DNA of 11,213 nucleotides from assembly GCA_018664365.1 (NCBI GenBank), contig JABJOK010000095.1, positions 1 through 11,213 on the forward strand, written 5' to 3'. The translations under genes were made by a program, and so were the position numbers. The notes under the pieces were generated by a model. That model searched no databases, was not told the DNA's origin, and worked only from the letters and a program-made list of their open reading frames with translations. The DNA is from Candidatus Peregrinibacteria bacterium (GTDB taxonomy: Bacteria; Patescibacteriota; Gracilibacteria; UBA1369; LOWO2-01-FULL-3). Positions 5,720 to 11,213 of this stretch are shown here, in pieces. How positions within the stretch are numbered: the first letter of the stretch is position 1; every line of letters begins with the position of its first letter.

Positions 5720-6431
5720 GGCTAAGTGTGATTATATCTCCTCCGGCGTCCTTAAAGGCTTTTTCGAATACACTTATGTCGTACGAAAAGTCCTTTCCTT
5801 TTCTTGTTCCGTTGTCATTTGTTATTATTTTGTCTTCTGTGAATCCGATCACTGTAAGCATGTGGTATCCGGGATATGGATAGTAAGGGTTTTTCAGGAT
5901 TTCTCCTGTTATTGGAACTATTACGGGATGTCCATCCAGTACTGCTTTTTTTATGTCGTTGACTGTTGCGTTTGGCGTAATTATCACCTCTTCATCTTCG
6001 AGATTATAGTACTCAGTTATGAATCTCTTCATGTCGTCTGCGTATAGATCTTTGTGCTCCCCGAAGTTGTCATTTTGCCATGAGATCATGTCTTTTATAA
6101 TTTCATCTGCTTCCTCTGGTGTTATTTCGTTATTTTCTTCATATGTAATGGCCTGTAAAAGTGCTGCTTCTTCACAGCTTTCTTCATGGTGGGTCCAATT
6201 TTCCTCAGTTTGTAGCGGGGCCTGGCATATAAATTTTACTTCTAGGTAGGCTCTATCTGTGGTTTCAATGTTTTTTATTTCGTTTATTTTTTCTAATGTT
6301 TGAATTCTTGCCTTTTCTAGGTTCATGCGTTGTTGAAATGCGATTATCTTTGGTGTCATAAGATGAATCATGATTATTATTCCAATCAATGCAAAAAGAA
6401 CCGTTAGCTGCTTCAAGTTTCGTTTATTCAC
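5688..6431 (-). CDS. Membrane-anchored C39-like cysteine peptidase
   Basis: This 247-residue protein has a basic N-terminus and one hydrophobic segment at about residues 9-26 with no obvious cleavage or lipobox motif, so it is probably an anchor placing the rest outside the membrane. Residues about 35-60 are charged and helix-like. The remainder matches a papain-like Peptidase_C39_2 layout: FICQAPLQ (oxyanion Gln70), ESCEEAALL (nucleophile Cys86), GYHMLTVIGF (His190) and TNDNGT (Asp206 or a neighbouring Asn as third residue). There is no ABC-transporter fusion, unlike bacteriocin-processing C39 proteins, so the substrate is unknown. GTG at 6431 is the likely start, because the first internal ATG would cut into the membrane segment. 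The GTG overlaps the murJ stop (GTGAATAA), implying co-translation with murJ and perhaps a cell-envelope role. The 3' end overlaps ribD on the opposite strand. Confidence 0.8.
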   Translation of the reverse strand: MNKRNLKQLTVLFALIGIIIMIHLMTPKIIAFQQRMNLEKARIQTLEKINEIKNIETTDRAYLEVKFICQAPLQTEENWTHHEESCEEAALLQAITYEENNEITPEEADEIIKDMISWQNDNFGEHKDLYADDMKRFITEYYNLEDEEVIITPNATVNDIKKAVLDGHPVIVPITGEILKNPYYPYPGYHMLTVIGFTEDKIITNDNGTRKGKDFSYDISVFEKAFKDAGGDIITLSLSKNSPPLQP

Positions 6432-7986
6432 TTATTTTTTTCTTAAATATTCGATTGAGGATATATCCCACACTGGATATCTCTGGTGATTTTATTATGT
6501 ATGCGACAATGAAGAAGACGCTCGCCCCTACTAGAATTCTTAATACATTGAATATCTTAATCGGAATTCCTGTCGTGATGACATCAGGATTAAGGACTAG
6601 TACAGCTATTGTCATTATTCCTGTTGCTACTATTGTTTTTGCTAGACTCATTAGGAATACGTTTACCTTAAAGCCATGAAGGTGCTTTCTTATCAGAATA
6701 ATCATTAATAGATTGTAGAATATGAATCCAATTGAAAATCCAATTGAAAACCATTCTATTCCGAATTTTGGTGCTACGAATAAGGTTATGACTCCTATTA
6801 TCGTCATTGAAGATATGTTCACCAACATTGGAGTAATTGTGTTTTTCATAGCGTAAAATGCTCTGGCGAATATATGGGTCAGGCTTTCGAATGGTATAGA
6901 AATGGCAAAAAATAGTAGTACAAGTCCTGTTAGCGATACTGATTTTTCTTCAAAGACCCCTCCGCTGAGTATTAGCTCTACGACGGGCTCTGCAAGGATA
7001 AGTAGTCCAGCTGTTGCTGGTATTGTGAAGAATAGAATTCGCTGAATTGTTTTTTGAATATGCGCTGTGTACCCCTCTTTATCTCCTTTGGCTGCTGCTG
7101 TTGTTAGAAATGGAAAGACCGCAGTTGCGAATGAGATTCCAAATAGGCTTACCGCAAAACTTTGAATGTTTCTGGCGAAATGGAATGCTGCCAATCCCCC
7201 TTCCATCATCTGCATACCAACTTTTGCGAATATTAGAAGATTTATTTGCCACGCAATAAGGCTTATGGACTTCGGTATCATTAATTTTATGATTTTCTTA
7301 AAACCTGGGTGTCTTACATTTAATGATGGTCTGTACTTGTATTCAGTTGTTAGAGTGTCTGCAATTCTAATTACTGCGTGGAGACTTGCTCCTATTAAAA
7401 CTCCTGTTGCTGCTGAATATATTCCCAATGTGTCATTGAAAAAATAAACTCCTCCAATGATTCCTATATTGTAAAGAATCGGTGAAAATGCGTATGCAAT
7501 AAAGTGCTTATAGCTCATCAGGATGTTTCCTAGCGTGTTGCTTATCGCAAATAGTATGGCTGATGGAAGCATCAGCCTTGTCATAGTGATGATGTTTTGT
7601 TGCATTTCCATTGTCGCTTCTGGGAATAGAAATGGAATTATGTGAGGTATAAATATGAATGCTATTGCTGATAGCACTGCAATTAAGAGAGTTGCTGTTG
7701 TTAGCATTGTGTGTGCTACTTCGTGTCCTTCTTTTTTGTCCTTAACTAGGTATTCTGTGAATATGGGAAGAAAAGCTGCTGTTAGCGCTCCAGCTATAAA
7801 TAGGTTGAATAATAAATCCGGTATTATGAATGATGCATTATAAGTATCTGTTGCGCTTGTTGTACCGAAATTGACTGCAATTACTCTGTCTCTTATTAGC
7901 CCTATCCCGTAGCTAAGAAATGATGTGATTGCAATTAATGCTGTAGCACTACCTATTTGTATTGGTCTGAATAGCTTTTTACGCAT
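6424..7986 (-). CDS. murJ: Lipid II flippase MurJ (MviN family)
   Basis: This 520-residue polytopic inner-membrane protein should flip lipid-linked peptidoglycan precursor across the membrane. Hydrophobic segments run through the whole length, as expected for the 14-helix MOP-superfamily fold. The N-terminal MviN signature is clear: SYGIGLIRDRVIAVNFGT (25-42, with the Arg-rich turn at 32-34), then DTYNASFIIPDLL and AGALTAAFLPIF (65-76). Later, MIPKSISLIAWQIN and an ARAFYAMKNT motif near 375-384 also match the family. The length is typical and I see no break. It starts at ATG 7986. The gene is divergent from the HEAT-repeat membrane protein, with 104 bp between them, and its 3' end overlaps the C39-like peptidase gene by 8 bp. 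Only a weak CATAAT (8008-8003) was seen as a candidate -10 element. Its presence indicates a peptidoglycan-making cell. Confidence 0.95.
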   Translation of the reverse strand: MRKKLFRPIQIGSATALIAITSFLSYGIGLIRDRVIAVNFGTTSATDTYNASFIIPDLLFNLFIAGALTAAFLPIFTEYLVKDKKEGHEVAHTMLTTATLLIAVLSAIAFIFIPHIIPFLFPEATMEMQQNIITMTRLMLPSAILFAISNTLGNILMSYKHFIAYAFSPILYNIGIIGGVYFFNDTLGIYSAATGVLIGASLHAVIRIADTLTTEYKYRPSLNVRHPGFKKIIKLMIPKSISLIAWQINLLIFAKVGMQMMEGGLAAFHFARNIQSFAVSLFGISFATAVFPFLTTAAAKGDKEGYTAHIQKTIQRILFFTIPATAGLLILAEPVVELILSGGVFEEKSVSLTGLVLLFFAISIPFESLTHIFARAFYAMKNTITPMLVNISSMTIIGVITLFVAPKFGIEWFSIGFSIGFIFYNLLMIILIRKHLHGFKVNVFLMSLAKTIVATGIMTIAVLVLNPDVITTGIPIKIFNVLRILVGASVFFIVAYIIKSPEISSVGYILNRIFKKKISE

Positions 7987-8030
7987 GTGTTGATTTTACC
8001 TGATTATGCCTTTTGGAGTCGCTTGTACAC

Positions 8031-8059
8031 TTGTTTTTGGCGACGCTTTGTTGTATAAT
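8031..8059 (+). promoter_or_regulatory. Probable promoter of the HEAT/STAS/phosphatase operon
   Basis: TTGTTT (8031-8036), a 17-bp spacer and a perfect TATAAT (8054-8059) precede the gene at 8091. Transcription would begin near 8066, giving an A-rich leader of about 25 nt without a Shine-Dalgarno sequence. The -10 box is the left half of a perfect 14-bp palindrome (8054-8067), so the minus strand also carries TATAAT at 8067-8062 pointing toward murJ, though without a well-placed -35 box. Confidence 0.6.
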
Positions 8060-8067
8060 ATATTATA
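8054..8067. repeat. Perfect 14-bp A/T palindrome covering the -10 box
   Basis: TATAATATATTATA is its own reverse complement. It lies in the 104-bp divergent region between murJ and the HEAT-repeat gene and contains a TATAAT on each strand. It may be an operator, a bidirectional -10 element, or a chance product of A/T-rich sequence. Confidence 0.6.
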
Positions 8068-8090
8068 AGATTTGAAACAAAAACAAACAG

Positions 8091-10454
8091 ATGATTCAGC
8101 ATTTACGCCAGTTATCGTTGCTAAACAAGATTTTCAATGTTCATGGGAATGAATGGTCTAAAATTATTGCTTCTTGGACTATAAGTTTTTTATATAGAGT
8201 TGGCTTTGTTATTGGCTGGACTATCATAGTTTCGTTGTTTGTTTCTAGGTTTGGAATAGCGTCTTTGCCGTTTCTGTTTGTTGTTAATGGTGTTTTTACT
8301 ATAATCGGAAGTTTGTTTTTCTCTTTTTTACTTCAGCATTTTAGAAATGTTACCTTAATGGTGGCCAATTTATTTATTGGTTCTTTGATTTTGCTTGCTG
8401 CCTATTTATTTTCAAGTTCTAGCGATCTCTTGTTTTTCGCTTTGATGCTTATGGCAGAGGCTATTTTCTTTGTTCAATTTCGTATTATGCTTAATGGTTT
8501 TATTGAAGAGATGTTTACTCCTTTACAGAGCGAGAGGACATTTCCTTTGATAGAGGCTTCGGAGACAATTGGGGGTATAGTTGCCGGTTTGGCGATCACT
8601 ATTGTTTCAGGATATTTGAATGTGTCATCTTTTTTACTTGTCTGGATCGCTTTGTCCTTGGCCATTGTTCCGCTGATATTTATATACCAGTCAATGTCTA
8701 AGAAGGTTCCACATTTTTCTGAGAAAAATTTAAAGGTCAGCTCTTTGGATATTTTTTCCAAGTTGAAGAATGAGATTTCTGATTCTAATCATTATAAGTA
8801 TGTGAAGGGACTTTTTATTATTGTTTTGTTCCAATGGATCCTTTTTAATTTACTGGAGTTCCAGTATACAAAGGCCGTATACAAAAGTGTTTCTGGTGTT
8901 ATTTTGGTTGCTGGTAGTGGATTTGAACATGCACTTTTTCATGATCTTGGTGCCTTATTTATTTTAATATCTGCCTCTGCTCTTGTGGTTCAGCTCTTTA
9001 TTGGTAGTCGTTTAATTAATTCTTTAGGTGTTGTTGGCAGTATGTTGCTTCACCCTATTGTTACTATTTTAAGTATTTTTGGATTAACTTTTTCGTATAA
9101 CTTTCCTACTGCCGTTCTGGCGAAGAATAATTTCACTATCACCTCTGTTATTCACTTGAATGCGTACCATAGTTCTTACTATGCAGTTAAGGACAGTTTG
9201 CGTGAATATGTTAGGGAGTTTCTTGATGGAATAGTTCGGCCACTTGGAGCGATACTTGGAACGGGCGTTATTATTGGTTTGCAGTTCTTGTTTAAGGGGA
9301 ATTCTCTAATATTTTATGTTAATGCTCTGATGCTGGTAGTTGCTTTTGCTCTACTCTTTGTGACGTTTAGGCAGCAGAAGAAATACACTGATGTTGCTTT
9401 GGATTCCTTAAATGGCTCTGCTGATAGAGATGTTCGTATTAATGCCGTGGATATTCTTTCTCAAAGAGGGCATGATGATTCTTTGCCACACCTTAGGTCT
9501 ATTCTTAAAAATCGCAAGGAACCTGTCTCTTTGAGGGTTCAGATTCTTAAGGCTTTTGGTGAACTTCAAGAGGACTCTACATTGCCTGATATTGTTCATT
9601 GTCTTGGTTCTGATTGTAGCGAAATAAGGGAAGCTGCTATTGATTCTCTCCTTGAGTTCAAACTTTTGTTTAAAAATGATAATAACTATTTAGTTATTGA
9701 GCATAGCCTTGTTGATTCTCTTGAAAAGCTATTTAAAAAGGAGGTCAATTACGAGGTGAGGAGCAAAGTGTTGCAGTTCCTATCTAGGCTTAGCACAGTT
9801 GCTACATTTGAATTCTTGCTGCACGCGCTTAAATCACTGCGTGGAAATCTTAAGGCTGAAGTCATTTATGCGCTTGGGAATTTTGGTGATAGGGATGTTG
9901 TCCAATTTATTCGTCCATACCTTAAATCTACTAATCCAAAGCTGCATTGGGCTGCGATTATGGCTCTTGGTCGTTTTGACGAATTTCGTGAGGAGGCTGT
10001 TGGGCATATTTATTCTGGTTTGAATGCAGACACTGATGATGATATTGCTCGAGCTCTATTCGCTGTTGGTGAGATGGGTATTAGGAAAAAGAAGAAGGTC
10101 TGCTATGAACATCTTAAGTCTGACTCCCTTGAGATAAGGATTAATGCAGCTATAGCTCTTGCGAAAATGGGATACTCAGACTGTATTCCTGTTTTAACTG
10201 ATCTGCTTTTCCATACTGAGGAGAAAACTTCTATGCGTGTTAAGAGGATGCTTAAAAATGTTGACGTGCGCATTTCTAAAAATCTTGATAAGATCATTAG
10301 GCATTTAGTTGTTCAGGAGGTGACTTCCATCATTCCGGAGGACTCGTCCGTTTCAATAGATAAAATTGACAGAAAGGATTTAAAGACACTTAAGTGGCTT
10401 TACTCCTTGTCAGGCGAGTACGAAGAGGTGGAACATATAAACAAATTCATTTAA
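8091..10454 (+). CDS. MFS/NTT-like membrane protein with C-terminal HEAT repeats
   Basis: This is a 787-residue two-part protein. Residues about 25-425 contain roughly ten to twelve hydrophobic segments resembling a major-facilitator fold. The stretch DSLREYVREFLDGIVRPLGA (368-387) is reminiscent of the ATP/ADP-translocase (NTT/TLC)-like branch. Residues about 435-745 are soluble and built of about eight HEAT-type helical pairs, for example RDVRINAVDILSQRG (446), SLRVQILKAFGEL (480), YEVRSKVLQFLSRL (554), LKAEVIYALGNFG (587), KLHWAAIMALGRF (616), DDIARALFAVGEMG (650) and LEIRINAAIALAKMG (680). A short polar tail follows. HEAT arrays usually bind other proteins. The gene begins a three-gene run with a STAS protein 12 bp downstream and a HAMP protein after that, so a sensory or scaffold role is at least as likely as transport. 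Start is ATG 8091. Transport substrate and direction cannot be read from the sequence, and nucleotide exchange should not be assumed. Confidence 0.75.
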   Translation: MIQHLRQLSLLNKIFNVHGNEWSKIIASWTISFLYRVGFVIGWTIIVSLFVSRFGIASLPFLFVVNGVFTIIGSLFFSFLLQHFRNVTLMVANLFIGSLILLAAYLFSSSSDLLFFALMLMAEAIFFVQFRIMLNGFIEEMFTPLQSERTFPLIEASETIGGIVAGLAITIVSGYLNVSSFLLVWIALSLAIVPLIFIYQSMSKKVPHFSEKNLKVSSLDIFSKLKNEISDSNHYKYVKGLFIIVLFQWILFNLLEFQYTKAVYKSVSGVILVAGSGFEHALFHDLGALFILISASALVVQLFIGSRLINSLGVVGSMLLHPIVTILSIFGLTFSYNFPTAVLAKNNFTITSVIHLNAYHSSYYAVKDSLREYVREFLDGIVRPLGAILGTGVIIGLQFLFKGNSLIFYVNALMLVVAFALLFVTFRQQKKYTDVALDSLNGSADRDVRINAVDILSQRGHDDSLPHLRSILKNRKEPVSLRVQILKAFGELQEDSTLPDIVHCLGSDCSEIREAAIDSLLEFKLLFKNDNNYLVIEHSLVDSLEKLFKKEVNYEVRSKVLQFLSRLSTVATFEFLLHALKSLRGNLKAEVIYALGNFGDRDVVQFIRPYLKSTNPKLHWAAIMALGRFDEFREEAVGHIYSGLNADTDDDIARALFAVGEMGIRKKKKVCYEHLKSDSLEIRINAAIALAKMGYSDCIPVLTDLLFHTEEKTSMRVKRMLKNVDVRISKNLDKIIRHLVVQEVTSIIPEDSSVSIDKIDRKDLKTLKWLYSLSGEYEEVEHINKFI

Positions 10455-10466
10455 CTTCAAATAAAC

Positions 10467-10820
10467 ATGCAGAAGAATCTTACAATAGAGAAGGCACAGT
10501 CAGGTACTACAGAGAATTACGATGTTATTAAATTTTCTGGAGAATTTGATAAGGCTGGACACAGTGATGTTAAGGCTGATCTCGAAACCCTTGTTAAGGC
10601 TTTTGATAAAAAAATTCTGGTTTTTGATTTTGCTGGTTTGAAATTTATTAATAGTGAAGGTATTGGCTATCTTATGGAGATTCATGCTCACCTTATGAAA
10701 AAAGATAAGAAGCTTGTTATCGTCGGAATGAGTGCTCACGTGGAGGATGTTTTTAAGACCATAGGAATTCAGGAGATAATTACCCTATACCCTACTTTGA
10801 AGGACTTTAAAGATAAATAA
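10467..10820 (+). CDS. STAS-domain anti-anti-sigma-like protein
   Basis: This is a 117-residue single-domain cytoplasmic protein of the SpoIIAA/RsbV type. An N-terminal strand pair contains VIKFSGEFD, followed by VFDFAGLKFINSEGIGYL (52-69) with Ser63 at the phosphoacceptor position, then KLVIVGMS and the C-terminal helix start FKTIGIQEIITLYP. The length is typical and there is no tail. It shares the NSxxIGYL phosphoacceptor pattern with the STAS protein at the left edge, so the two are probably paralogues and might compete for one kinase. It starts at ATG 10467, 12 bp after the HEAT-repeat gene; its TAA stop is one base before the next ATG, so all three genes look co-transcribed. In known systems a membrane PP2C phosphatase dephosphorylates such a protein, which matches the next gene's apparent type. 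Confidence 0.92.
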   Translation: MQKNLTIEKAQSGTTENYDVIKFSGEFDKAGHSDVKADLETLVKAFDKKILVFDFAGLKFINSEGIGYLMEIHAHLMKKDKKLVIVGMSAHVEDVFKTIGIQEIITLYPTLKDFKDK

Positions 10821-10821
10821 C

Positions 10822-11213
10822 ATGACAATTTTATTAAAAAGTTTAACGCGAAAATTGTTTTTTAATTTCCTTTTAGTTTCAGGTCTTATTTTTGGGGCTT
10901 ATTATTACGGCGTTCAGGGTGATATCGAATCGGTTGATTATTATTATTTGCTTGGTTCTCTTGGAGTTTTGTCATTTCTGTTTTTGTTTCTCTATTATTG
11001 GCAGGCTTATCGGCCTCTGCGTGCTACTTTGAGGCAAATGCAGGCCTTGTTGGCAGGTAAACCTTATCAGCAGATTTTTACTCGTCGTACTGATGAGTAC
11101 GGTATTTTAGCCCATTTTTTTAATCAGGTTACTGCTGGTCTTGGGGAGGTTAGTTCCGATCTTAAAGATCGAAGAAGGATGATTGATGAGCTAACAATTG
11201 CATCTCAGCTACA
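10822..11213 (+). CDS. Membrane HAMP-domain protein, probable SpoIIE/RsbU-type phosphatase, 3' truncated by window
   Basis: I translated this by hand from ATG 10822; 130 complete codons are visible and the frame is open at the right edge. After a basic N-terminus come two hydrophobic segments (about 14-31 and 42-60) separated by a very short loop, so there is almost no extracellular sensing domain. A HAMP-like linker follows from about 62 to 115, with the proline in AYRPLRATLRQM and a DEYGILAHFFNQ second helix. The visible end, RRMIDELTIASQL, resembles the coiled linker that precedes SpoIIE/RsbU PP2C phosphatase domains (typically ELxIAxxIQ), but the catalytic domain lies beyond the window. 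A histidine kinase or diguanylate cyclase is the alternative. Location directly after a STAS gene, with a 1-bp gap, favours the phosphatase. The HAMP and membrane calls are fairly secure; the phosphatase is an inference. Confidence 0.68.
   Translation, partial: MTILLKSLTRKLFFNFLLVSGLIFGAYYYGVQGDIESVDYYYLLGSLGVLSFLFLFLYYWQAYRPLRATLRQMQALLAGKPYQQIFTRRTDEYGILAHFFNQVTAGLGEVSSDLKDRRRMIDELTIASQL

Noticed and set aside
5717..5725. Possible UGA recoding (UGA as Gly) at the ribD end: TGA is followed by GGC TAA
   Set aside because: Recoding would only add two glycines here, and no gene in the window has an internal in-frame TGA while using many GGN glycine codons. The standard code explains everything.
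5748..5766. CCTT-A-AAGG followed by a T run as a terminator after ribD
   Set aside because: The arms are only four bases with a one-base loop, so no stable hairpin can form, and the site is inside the peptidase coding sequence.
8091..9365. Calling the HEAT protein an ATP/ADP translocase
   Set aside because: Only general fold features and a short motif suggest that family. Substrate-binding residues cannot be verified by eye and the context is signalling.

Overview
The window looks like chromosomal DNA from a low-GC bacterium with compact, tightly packed genes. The code is standard, with nearly all stops TAA or TAG. Most start codons have an A/T-rich leader and no convincing Shine-Dalgarno sequence. 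This, with small membrane proteins of the DUF4870 type and a membrane-anchored C39-like peptidase beside murJ, is compatible with a Patescibacteria/CPR-type organism (a Peregrinibacteria-like lineage would fit). That assignment is an inference and was not tested by any search. Housekeeping genes (rpsB, tsf, ribBA, ribD, murJ) are full length with their signature motifs. No mobile element, CRISPR array, tRNA or rRNA was seen. No gene-free stretch exceeds about 105 bases.

Layout. (1) 1-1320, minus strand: a STAS-domain protein whose Pro/Ala-rich tail is encoded by a 30-bp tandem repeat and runs off the left edge. It is preceded by an RsbW-like ATP-binding kinase, and before that a stand-alone AroQ-type chorismate mutase. 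A near-consensus promoter lies inside the 3' end of the mutase gene and would drive the kinase/STAS pair. (2) 1400-5719, plus strand: rpsB, a small DUF4870-like membrane protein, tsf, ribBA, ribD. (3) 5688-7986, minus strand: murJ followed by an overlapping, membrane-anchored C39-like peptidase that converges on and overlaps the end of ribD. (4) 8091-11213, plus strand: a large membrane protein (MFS/NTT-like transporter fold plus about eight HEAT repeats), a second STAS protein, and a membrane HAMP protein whose visible end resembles the linker before a SpoIIE/RsbU-type PP2C phosphatase. The right edge truncates it.

The most interesting theme is regulatory. Two loci about 7 kb apart together carry the parts of a partner-switching system: a kinase, two STAS proteins that keep the phosphoacceptor serine, and a probable membrane phosphatase. 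One locus starts with an unusual transporter-like/HEAT protein that could be the sensor or output. No sigma factor is in the window, so the output is unknown.

The plus strand is rich in T and G at third codon positions even where genes run on the minus strand. This suggests that the plus strand is the leading replication strand here.
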